DNA of 64,000 nt. It comes from Daphnia carinata. Lineage: Eukaryota; Arthropoda; Branchiopoda; Diplostraca; Daphniidae. Every line of letters begins with the position of its first letter. The stretch's first letter is position 1. Under the pieces are notes generated by a model. The model worked only from the letters and a program-made list of their open reading frames with translations, was not told where the DNA came from and ran no database searches. Below are positions 51,308-62,066 of this stretch, in pieces. Location of the stretch: contig NC_081335.1 of NCBI RefSeq assembly GCF_022539665.2, positions 3,162,001 to 3,226,000 on the forward strand, read 5' to 3'. The position numbers were made by a program, and so were the translations under genes.

Positions 51308-54300
51308 ATGGATTCTACCGGGCGAGCACGAGGCCGTTCACGTGGAAGGGGCCGTGGAGAGGAAGGATTGGATACCTTGACACGAAGACCTGATTTAGCG
51401 CAGCAGCATGGAATTGCCCCCTATACTACACAACCACCACATGTACGTGGCACTTGAATATTTAATTTGTTTTGTTGTATGTTTTTAAGTGTTTCATCGT
51501 CCATGAATAGGCAAGTGGTCGGTCCAGGGGAGGCATGCATCAAGAACCAGAAGGACGAGGTCCTGCACTTTCATCTTCACACTCGGGAAGTGGATCAGTG
51601 AGCCGGACAACCAGCGGCCCGTCCACTCGCGATACGCCGCAAGAACTATCATATACTGGACCAGCACCTGGCAGAGCTTCGTCGGCCCTTCGTGGTGGGC
51701 CGGCCGGGCCTCCTGCTGTTTCGTCAACCCGTGCTCCTCCAAGTGCTATGGCCGGTGGAGATACGGCAGCCAGCATGGGTCGTGGAGCAAGCCGTGGACG
51801 TGAGCAAAGGGATGTCCAGATTTATACTCGTCCTTCGGCTGAATTCATCAAACTGGGTAAATTTTAGCAAAGTATTTTTAGCTACAGCCTATTTTCTCAT
51901 TTTTATGCATCATCAGGAAAAACCGGTAGCCCTATTCCCGTGACATCTAACTATTTTGAACTCATTAAGCGTCCTGATATGCACTTGTTGCAGTATCGTG
52001 TTGATTTCAATCCGGATGTAGACCACATCGGTGTTCGCAAGGCACTCATCCGAGTTCATGAAAACGTCCTTGGAAAATATCTTTTCGATGGCACTTTGTT
52101 ATACAATGTTACTCGTCTTCCTCAGGTAGCCATTAGCGGTTTGTATTGATTTAATATCCTGTTGTACGTTCCCTGTTGATTGTTTTATTTTTTACTTCAG
52201 CCACTAGAATTGTTTTCAAAGCGTGTCTCAGATGGATCAGATGTCAGAGTGAATTTTCGGCTAGTTGGAGAAATTCACAAGGAAGATGCCAATTACACTA
52301 CGGTATTTCGATGTTTGTTTTGATAGTGAAAAGAATGCTATTTTTATCCTGATATATTTTTTAAAATTTTCTTCAGGTGATGAATATTATTTTACGTCGT
52401 TGTCTCGGCATGCTCAATTTAACCATGTGGAAACGTGACTATTATGATCCCGCAGCTCTTACTGAAATCCCCGTATGCTAATCTGTTGCTGAATCTCTGC
52501 AGTGAATCACGATTGTCTAAATGTTTCATGGTTTTCCCCTTTTAAGCAACACTTCTTGAACGTTTGGCCTGGCTACTTGACCACCATCCGACATCATGAA
52601 GATGGATTTCTCCTCGGTGTCGAAATCATTCACAAAGTTTTGCGGAGAGACACTGCCCTAGATGTCATGGATAGGATGCGTCAATCGGGGGGTGATATTC
52701 AGGTAAAGCTTTTTTTTTTTTTTTACCATCTCAAAGTTTATTTTTGTATTTATCAGAAAACAATTGATTATTTTTATCAATTCTTTTTCTAGGCTTTGTG
52801 TAAAGCAGAACTTCTTGGGAAAGTTGTTATGACGCATTACAATAAGAAAACGTATCGAATTGACGATATTGACTTTACCAAAAATCCCAAATCCACCTTC
52901 CATCTTCGTAAAGAAGACCGTGACATTTCCTACTTGGAATATTACAGCACGCGATATAATCTCACCGTCAGGAATGCTTCTCAGCCTATGCTAGTCTCTC
53001 TTCCATCTCGTCGAGATAAAAATCGAGGTGATGATCAACCAGTGTATCTTATTCCAGAGCTTTGCGGTATGACGGGACTCAGTGACGATCAAAAGTATGT
53101 GTGTTAGCCCATTACATTCTTACACTTTGTACGCTATATAACTATCGTATGCTTACACAGGAAAAATTTCAACCTCATGAAGGATGTTGGAAATATTACT
53201 CGGGTAATGCCAGACAGGCGTGTTGAAGCGCTCATGAAGTTTCGTAGGAGGCTAGCTGAAAATCCAAAGGTGAGTCTTTATTTAGCCGTATCAGTTGCTG
53301 TTAATTCATATTTTACTTCTTTATAAGATTCAAGAAGAACTTAACAGTTGGGGTTTGGACTTCGCGAGAAACATTGTGAGCTGCAACGCCCGTGTCATTC
53401 CTGCACAAACTATCCAGCAAGGTGGCAACAGTTTTCCGACACAGGAAGGAGACTGGAGTCGCAATATTCAAAGTGGGTTTTAATGCAAATTGTTTGTTAC
53501 TACTAAACAGTAAAACTGACTTTGTCATCGATTTAGGATCCAGGATGTGTGTTTCAGTGGAATTGCATGACTGGGTTGTGTTCTCGCCCACTGCAATGAT
53601 GCAAGAGATCAGACCTTTCGTTAATATGATGAAGCAAGTCGGTGCTCAGCAAGGCTTTAATATCCCGGAGCCTAATGTGTAAGTCCTTCGTGTTCTCCTT
53701 GTGAGTTTTCCTTTAAATGTGAGACATTGTTTATTTCAATGCGAAGGATTCCCATGCAAATGGACCGTACGTCAAACTACGTTGAGGCAATCCGTAGCGA
53801 ATGTAGTCGTAGAGAGTACAGCCTGATCTTTTGTGTATTACGTGCTGCGAGAAACGACACGTACGCATCGATTAAGAAGATGACGATCTCGGAATTTGGA
53901 ATTCCTTCTCAGGTAAAACATTCTTTAAAAGCCTAGCGCAGGCCTTAATAAATATTACCTTGAAGAAAAGAATCCCTCGTCTTAACCATACTTTCATTTT
54001 TAGGTGATAACGGGACGAAATCTCAAAGGACAGCAAGGCAAGCTCATGTCAATTGCTACCAAAGTCATGATCCAAGTTGCATCTAAGTTAGGAGCAGAAC
54101 CTTGGAGAGTAGCGGTTCCGCAGACGGTAATAAAACTGATAGTGGAAGACGTTATTTTTTTTTATTACTCATTTAAAAATAATTATCTATTGGATATTTA
54201 GAAATGGATGGTTATAGGTTACGATACGTACCATGACGCACGACAACGAAAGGCTGTTGGAGCCTTTGTTGCTTCCATCAACCCGACCTTCTCTCGTTAC

Positions 54301-55130
54301 TATTCTTCAGTCAAAATCCACGAAAATAATGAAGAGATCTCACCCAGCTTCAAAGATCACCTTTTTGGTGCCCTCAAGTAATTAAATCTCCGTTGTGTCA
54401 TGTGAATTTTAACTAATAATTCACGATTACGCTTAGATCTTACTACATCATGAATGAAAAAACTCTACCTGAGAAAATCATCGTGTATCGTGACGGTGTT
54501 GGTGCCGGAGATATTGCGCGATTGAAGGATACCGAAGTTGCAGCGCTGAGAGTATGAATGAAATAGTAATTTAAATAGATATTAGCTTTTCTGACATTTA
54601 TGTTTTTGTTCGAGTAGGAGGCTTGTTCCGATGCCGGAGCTCGAACACATTACCTCGGAACTGGTGTGTACAACCCATCTATTGCCTTTATCGTCGTCAG
54701 CAAGCGAATCAACACACGATTTTTCGCTATGGGTGCTCGTGGCGCAGGCAATCCGCCATGTGGCACAGTTGTTGACAATACAGTGACACTTAACGAGAGA
54801 TTTGACTTCTTCTTGGTTTCGCAAAAAGTCACCCAAGGAACTGTTTCGCCAACCAGCTATAATATCATTGAAGATGACACCGGAATTGCTCCCGATATTC
54901 ATCAGCGATTGGCTTATGCTCTCACACATCTTTACTACAATTGGCCGGTATGAAACTTCAAATATTTCGTTTTGCTTTGTGGAATAACAGCGTAATCGTT
55001 TCTGTTTTCTTAGGGCACCCTACGCATCCCAGCACCGATTCAATATGCTCATAAACTGGCTTATCTTGTAGGAGAATCTATGATGACTCAGCCGCACGAA
55101 GGACTGAATCGACTCCCATATTACCTTTAA
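51308..55130 (+). CDS. PIWI: PIWI-clade Argonaute protein
   Basis: PIWI proteins bind piRNAs and silence transposons, by slicing or transcriptional repression. Sixteen exons, starts 51308, 51511, 51917, 52201, 52377, 52547, 52793, 53161, 53328, 53537, 53747, 54004, 54202, 54437, 54618 and 55014; 922 residues. The first 160 residues are disordered with RG repeats (GRARGRSRGRGRG), the usual sites for arginine methylation and Tudor binding. The N/L1 region has RPDMHLLQYRVDFNPDVD, PAZ spans about 297-420 (KTYRIDDIDFTKNPKSTF), MID has FCVLRAARNDTYASIKK. The PIWI domain shows catalytic Asp685 (IGYDTYHD), Asp755 (VYRDGVGAGD) and His897 (QYAHKLAYLVGE), so slicer activity is plausible; the Glu was not assigned. 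TQGTVSPTSYNIIED and LNRLPYYL are typical. Clade Piwi/Aub rather than Ago1/2. It follows SPT6 by 1.9 kb on the same strand. Confidence 0.97.
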
Positions 55131-56314
55131 AGATCTCCTGTTCGTTTCTTTCATTTTTTTTTCTCTTATTTTTTATTTGGGTATTTTTTTCATGAACACT
55201 CTACTACCAGACGACGAGACTTGCCTTAGTCACACGATTTTTGAATGGCGTCAAGAATTTGTTGCCCCGTGTTTGTTTCGAGGCGTAATTATGACCATGA
55301 AGTGTTTTTGTGCTTGTTTTTCTTTATTCTGCAATGTTAATTCACCTCCACGGGCCATGTCAACTAAGAAAGTGTGATGAGTGCCCAATGTGCCATTTGT
55401 TGTATTTAGCTAACCGAGGAATAAGATAATAAACCTTTGTTTTTAAATAAATTGATTTCGTGGGTTTTTACGTATGATGAAATAGCGTGAGCTCTGGTGG
55501 GATTCACGTTGAGATTGCGTGAATGAGACGAGTCATGCTACCAGCACAAGCCCAATGTAAGGAAATTCGAAAGTTTCTTTAATGAAAAAAGGTAGACGAA
55601 TGTGGCATCGTTGCACGAAAGGCGTGGTTAACCTGACAGCTGTATCGAGAAGAATGCAGGTCTGCAAGGGTACGTCTGGGCTGGCTCCATAATACAATTG
55701 CAGGTCCGTAAAAGCAGGAAAAAAAGAAACCAGACATCGCGTCACTTTGTACAGCTCTGTACCCTAGAGACACCAAGCGACTATTTACCTTTGTGGCTCT
55801 AAAGCGTTCAATAATGAAACGAATAATATAGAAAATGATACAATTTGTGAGTTACTTCCCTGTCCACCTGAAATGTCAAAATGATTGTAAAAACTGCTAA
55901 GTTGCATACACCCAGCAGGTCTGATCTGACACAAACAAATGATTGCCGTCCTTTCAATTAAAAACACGAGTGACTCTTAATATTCAAAATGTAATGCTTT
56001 TTTTGTTTTTTACGAGCTTTCCCGATGCTCACGTAATCAAAATTATATATGACAATGGTCAAAGACAAGATGGTAGGCTGTATTCGAAACATAGAGGTCT
56101 CTACTGTACAGGGGTGGGCGTGAGATCTGGCAATCTGGCCTCGCTTGCATTTTGGGTTTCTACCGTAGCTACGGGCACAATCTATCAAGCTGGTTCTCAG
56201 TTGCAAGCTTTAGCTCTTTGGTCTTAGAGTCGAGACAAGTTCGAGGCAGGTTCCAACGGTCTCGCTTTTGTTTCTTTATCCAGTGACATCTGCTTATAGT
56301 TAACTCCATCGGCC
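55131..56314. other. Gap between PIWI and 14-3-3 epsilon
   Basis: Begins with the PIWI 3' UTR. The rest, about 55440-56314, has no recognisable exon on either strand and should hold the 14-3-3 promoter and 5' UTR. Confidence 0.45.
55428..55433 (+). terminator. Poly(A) signal of PIWI
   Basis: AATAAA about 300 bases after the PIWI stop. Confidence 0.55.
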
Positions 56315-59290
56315 ATGGCAGACAGAGAGGATAACGTTTACAAGGCGAAACTCGCCGAGCAAGCCGAAAGATACGATGGTAAGTAAATGACCTTTAAATC
56401 TAAAAGAAATTAGAAATTTCATTCCACTGTCTCTATGGGGCTTGTATAAAAAATTCCAACGGTCGGCGGCTGGTACGGCAGGGGGAGGGAGGTGGCTGTC
56501 TGTGCTAAAAAGAAATCTTGGCTTTTTACATTTGACAGATTTTTGACGTTTCCACTTTTCTTTATCTCTCATGTGAATTGTGTAATAGGTAACGGCGTCT
56601 TCAAGCTTCCTTTTGCCTGAATACGTTCGATCAATATGACACCCAGTTTAATGGTAGATTTTCTTTCTAGGCGTCATAAGTTTATATCAATTAAAGCTAA
56701 GCTCTGGCTCCATTCCTCGAACGTTTTTTGACATTTAATTGGCGATAGGTTTTCTCTTAGTCGCGGGAAAGTAGTTAGGGAGTGTAGTGTCCGGTACGTC
56801 TCTCTCTTTGGGTGGTTTTCCTTGAAAACCCACTACGTAACGAGATGACTTGGATCAATGAGTCATGAGATAGCATAGACTTTGGACTGTCTCTTTGTAT
56901 ACTTCCTTTCCAATAAGTTTTTTATAAAAATAGTCGGTCGTCTTTCTCCAAGTTTTGTGCCTAACCATTGCGCATCACCAAGGCGACGGATCTGTTCGAA
57001 ACGACGCTCGGTAGAGTACCCCACCCTGGTGCGTGATGCGTTAGGTTACGTAGATGGTAACATGCCGTCCGAAAAAACCTCTCTCGCTCACCGAGGACAT
57101 CAAAAAAGGAAACCGTTCACACAACAATGGCCGACCGTGATGGTTAATTTTCTCTATCCTTCACTACTTCTGTCTGCGGCTTACAAAACCGAAAGAATCG
57201 GTCACTCAGACAAGAGCAGTCAGTGGGCGGAGAAACCAATGCAAAATTTGCCACCATTTTTTTTTTTTTTTTTTTTCTTTTTTTTTTTCTCTATCTTAGA
57301 ATCTATCGAATGCCACCCAATCATTCAATAATGAATGGGGCGTTTTTATCTTTTTCTTGTCTTTTCAAAAATAATGTCGCACGTCACGTGTATTCTGCCG
57401 TTATCGTAAAAAAATAGTTGACAGTTTCCCATTCTATTGAAAAATAATTTCATTTCCAACCCCCCCCCCCCCACACCCTAACCAACTTTTTTTTTTCAAG
57501 GTGAAATTAGACTGCAGAGAAGCAATACAATAAAAAAAAGGGAAATGTGGTGTGGGGTGTGTCGCTCTAGAACCTGTCATTACGCCACAGCGTTGTGAAT
57601 CCAAGTGGAGAGCCTGTCCGGGCATACAACGCGATCGTTTGGTTATTATTTTCTCGTATTCACAAACAACCATGCACGCCCAAAAAAATAGAAAAACTTA
57701 ATATTTATTTTTTTTTTTCTGTGTTAAGTCAACTTCAACTGCGTCCCTCTCCTATTTTTGTGCATTTCCTTCCATCCGATAACGGTGGGGATGCTGACGT
57801 CGTTTATGTATGACGACGACGACGTTCTGGGTATAGGAAGGGGATAGCGGGCGGAACTAGGCGGTAGTGTGTTTCCTCCCATTGCAGTTATTGATCCGCT
57901 ACTCGAAAAGAGTCGCTATAGTATGGGGAGGGGTTGTCTAGGGGGAGAGGTAGGGATTGTTAGGAAAGGGATATTTTTTTTTTCGTCTGGCCTCTGTAAG
58001 TGTAGCTAGCTTCAACAAAGAAAAACATCCTCTTGAAAAAATTAATAGTAACATGATAATAATGTGATCATTCATGCAGAAATGGTGGAATCGATGAAAA
58101 AGGTGGCATCAATGGACGTGGAACTGACGGTCGAGGAGCGCAACTTGCTTAGCGTGGCCTACAAAAATGTGATTGGCGCACGCCGTGCCTCCTGGCGCAT
58201 TATCTCGTCTATCGAACAGAAAGAGGAGAACAAGGGCGCCGAGGACAAACTTGAACTCATCCGCAACTATCGCAATCAGGTAATATTGCTAAAAAAAAAG
58301 TTTGGTTACGTAATTTTCTCATGGTCTGCTTGTCGACAGGTCGAGAAGGAGCTGAAGGACATTTGCTCGGATATTTTGAGCGTCCTCGAGAAACATCTCA
58401 TCCCCTCAGCCACAACTGGAGAATCCAAAGTCTTTTACTACAAAATGTAAATCGTTTTTTCCTATCTGGAATTTATTGTACTTGCTGGCTATTTCGAATA
58501 GTCGTGGTAGACGTTAGACGTTCATTTAAATGCGTCAGCGCATTTTTCTCGAAAAGTCCTTGAGATCGGCAATGATTTCAAATTCTACTCATGTTTCTTT
58601 GAGTGGAGAAAAAGATAGTGTTTCTACCTCCAAACACGTAAACATTTTTTTGTAAACAGGGCGTCAAGCCAAGCTCCCTGTGGCGTGTGCGCAGCGCGGT
58701 GTGGTATTGATTATTGATGATTTTATATCCTTGGCCATCTACAGGAAGGGCGATTACCATCGGTATTTGGCCGAATTCGCGACAGGAAATGACCGAAAGG
58801 AAGCTGCCGAAAACTCTTTGATGGCCTACAAAGCCGCCTCCGACATCGCCATGACGGAATTACCCCCCACCCATCCCATCAGGTATCGACAACTCTACTT
58901 GAATCTTATGTTAATAACTTTCTAAATACCTTTTCTTTTTTGCGATTGAATTAGGTTGGGACTTGCGTTGAACTTCTCCGTCTTCTATTACGAAATCCTT
59001 AACTCACCGGACCGAGCGTGCCGGTTAGCCAAGGCAGCCTTCGACGATGCCATCGCCGAGCTGGACACCCTTTCGGAGGAGTCATACAAGGACTCGACTC
59101 TTATCATGCAGCTCTTGAGGGACAATTTGACCCTCTGGACTTCCGACATGCAGGGTGATGGTGAAGCCGGTAAGTTGTTGATTAATTGTTTCTTCACATT
59201 AGATGGGAGATTTTTAAATTTGAACTTATTCAAGGAGATGGTGAACCCAAGGCGGAAGTCGCAGACGTTGAGGACCAAGACGTCTCCTAA
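56315..59290 (+). CDS. YWHAE: 14-3-3 epsilon
   Basis: 14-3-3 proteins are dimeric adaptors that bind phosphoserine/threonine motifs. Six exons: 56315-56378, 58080-58279, 58340-58446, 58745-58882, 58955-59169 and 59235-59290; 259 residues. Nearly every family block is intact: [113 protein letters not shown] and [18 protein letters not shown]. The phosphopeptide-binding Lys, Arg and Tyr ([18 protein letters not shown]) are present. [15 protein letters not shown] marks epsilon rather than zeta. Only the acidic tail after GDGE differs from vertebrates, ending EDQDVS. Intron 1 is 1.7 kb, unlike the later short introns, and may hold regulatory sequence or alternative first exons. Confidence 0.98.
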
Positions 59291-59716
59291 TCGGCGATGT
59301 AATTTGTATTGATGTGTTTTTTCTTTAAGTCCTACATGATTTGTTCAATTTTTTCATTATATTATTAATTTTTTTCCAACAAAAAAAAAAGTAATCCGGA
59401 AATCCACCTATGTTTCCTTTACTCTTATCTGTCTCCCAATCGCTCCCCCCTCCCTCTAATTGTTCATCCCGCGCTCTTCATCGAACACTGGAAACTGCAT
59501 TACAACAATTACCGAAAACGGTTTGCATGGACACGTGTATAACTCCTCAAAAAAACAAAAAAAACCAAAAAAAGATTCAAGAGAATAAGCAAAGGCTGTG
59601 TGTGGTTTTTGTTGTCATTCCCCGTTGTCCCTGTTTCTTCTTAATTTCCAATAATCATTTCTGTTATTTCTTGGATCTTCCCCGTCGTTTTATTCGTCGA
59701 AGATCCATTGTGCCCG

Positions 59717-59750
59717 CACACACACACACGCAGACACACACACACACACA
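59717..59750. repeat. Imperfect CA microsatellite
   Basis: CA dinucleotides interrupted once (ACGCAG), lying in the 14-3-3 epsilon 3' UTR. Confidence 0.9.
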
Positions 59751-60353
59751 GGTTCTCTCTCAATATCTTTATCTATCTCTTTCTCTCTCGCTGCGCTGTA
59801 GTCTACGTCACACAAGACTTCACGTGTAACCTATTAAAAACAAGCTACTGTTGTCTCCGTCTTTTCTGTAAAATTACCGCAATTTTTTCGTCCAACTTCC
59901 CCATTGGAAGAATTGCCTCACTTGATTCGATAATCACTTAACCAGGGAGGTTACCAGAAATGGTTTTGAGAGAAAGAGAAGATGGAGAAAGTTGACTTGA
60001 GGGGATTTGTGCAAGTATTCATTCAGTCTGTCTTCAATATTGGCAATGGTTTTTAGTTAAAATAACGAATGGAAGAACAAAGTCTTTGCTTCGTATCGCA
60101 TTTTTCCCTTTACTCTTTACTATTAGGCCTACTTTTAAGTTTTTAACTTTTCCGTGTCGCTCGCGCCATTCCCTATTTATTTCTTTGTGGTGTCCAAACA
60201 TTTGCTCACCGTCATAGTTGGGAAAAAAACCAAAAAAGAAAAAAATATTTGAAATTGGAATTTTTTTGGTCCGACGTGATGTAACCAGTCTCCTTTTTTT
60301 TGCAAAAATAATCTCTTTCTTTTTATCATCATCTGTCTGGTTGTAAACAAAAA

Positions 60354-60359
60354 ATTAAA
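60354..60359 (+). terminator. Candidate poly(A) signal of 14-3-3 epsilon
   Basis: ATTAAA, a common variant signal, about 1.06 kb after the stop. Confidence 0.35.
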
Positions 60360-60435
60360 GAGGATGGCCGTTGCAGAAAGAAAGCTAGGTCAAATACACG
60401 CGCGCATTCTTTTGTCCTCGGTTTCCAAAAAAAAA

Positions 60436-60441
60436 TTTATT
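60436..60441 (-). terminator. Poly(A) signal of INO80B
   Basis: AATAAA on the minus strand about 30 bases after the INO80B stop. Confidence 0.55.
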
Positions 60442-60471
60442 CATTGATTTCACAATTGGTTAACTTTTGAT

Positions 60472-62066
60472 TCAACCTAATCTTTCGAGTGTCAAATTCT
60501 GTTTGTAACATTGCAGGCTGCACAATGGTACTCCGGTCTTAGAACACGAATAACGTTTGAGATTTGCACAACCTTCAACTCCACACTTTATGCCAGCTGT
60601 AGGATCTCTGCAAAAACAATTTTGTGAGTATAGGAAAAATCCAAATTCAATTTAAAAATCAAATTACTTGGCAGACTGAGGCATTAAAGGGAATTCAGTT
60701 CCTATGGGTACACTGAAGGTGATGTTCCCATCAGATGTTTGCTTCCACGTGTAACACGAAGTATGATTGGAAACGGAAACGACAGCTGACGACGTGGAAG
60801 CGGATACGCTTGTGGCACAAGATTTGTTCAGTTTGCTTTCCTTCTTTAGGAGAAGACGATCGATTGTTCGTTTCTGCGAAAGGAAAAGCAATTTGGGATT
60901 ATAGGAGATGAAGAAAATAGTTTGTCGTATCACACCTTCTCTTTTTCTCTTTTTTGTGCTGCAACTTCACGTCGCCTTTCGGATTTAATAGCTTTCTTTT
61001 TCAGCAATTCTTCTGTCATCACTTGTTCCTTATACCCTAATAAAAAAGCTTGTATGATTGCGTCAAATATCATGAGATAATAGTAGTGTACCCGTTGGGA
61101 GAGCAACTAGTTCCTCTTTTATAATTTCTTCGTTCTGCAATTCTCCTTTCCGTTCTAGAAGAGCTCGTTGGCGGACTGTCATTAACTTTGGATTCTTGAT
61201 CTTTTTCAACTCATCGTCAACCTGGTAAATAACCAAACTGCTCTAGAGCGAATGATGATGTTAATTATTTGCCATGATATACCTCTTCCAATTTTCCTGA
61301 TTCCAAAGCTTTTAGCCATGCCTCTTCACCACTGGAACCATCCCCATCGTCCCTAGTTCTTTTCGATCGATCTCGTACTCTTTTTCCTTTTGATGAATCT
61401 TCTAAAGGTTTAGCCTTTTCAGGTGTGCTGTCCAATGGTTCTTCTTCTTCTTCATCTGACTCGTCAACCTCATCCAACAAATCTTCTTCTATGTCTTCAA
61501 GGATTTCTTCATCAACTCCATCCACATCAACAACATCTAGCTCATCATAGTCTTGGCCATAATTTTCCAAAACCATTTCTTCAATATTGATTGTGCCTAT
61601 TTCTGCATGATAAATGCAACATGAAAATGTGTTCCATATCACTGTGAAAACTTTTGTTTACCATTTTCATCTATCTCTACAAGCTCTTCAATGACTTCAA
61701 GGGCACCCTTTAAAAAATTGTGATAAGTGTAAATTTAAGACACAATATCTACAGGAAATCAACATGGTGTTTATACTTCACAGTGCTCTGCATCCATCAG
61801 AAAATGCTCTTCAGTCGGAATTGTTACAGCTTCTTCAATCATATCCATACTGTATTCAATTTGGTCAAGTTCAATTTCCTGTTCAGTGCTACCTTCTTCT
61901 GCTTCACTTGTTTCTTTAGCGCCTCGGCGATGTTTTTTATGCTTCTTGTGTTTATGTTTCTTATGGTGGCGATGCTTTTTGTCTGGCGAATCTAAATCTA
62001 GGAACAAAAACGTTAAATGTTAAAGCCATTCTACACACAGTATTCCATTTTATTGGACGTACCCAT
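60472..62066 (-). CDS. INO80B: INO80 complex subunit B (PAPA-1/Ies2, HIT zinc finger)
   Basis: Subunit of the INO80 nucleosome-remodelling complex (yeast Ies2), needed for its ATPase activity. Eight exons: 62066-62063, 61997-61777, 61707-61662, 61602-61283, 61221-61092, 61036-60936, 60873-60668 and 60607-60472; 387 residues. The first coding exon is only ATGG; joining to exon 2 gives MDLDSPDKKHRHHKKH. A His/Lys-rich basic start is followed by a long acidic region. Then come the PAPA-1-like block (EEAWLKALESGKLEEV, LMTVRQRALLERK, MTEELLKKKAIKSERRR) and a carboxyl HIT-type zinc finger (CGVEGCANLKRYSCSKTG, CSLQCYKQNL). The order and end match human INO80B as I recall. It is convergent with 14-3-3 epsilon. 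Confidence 0.94.

Larger units (their letters stand above)
59291..60471. other. Convergent gap, 14-3-3 epsilon / INO80B
   Basis: Mostly the 14-3-3 3' UTR, about 1.1 kb with pyrimidine-rich tracts and a CA microsatellite, up to ATTAAA at 60354. No coding exon was seen. Confidence 0.45.
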
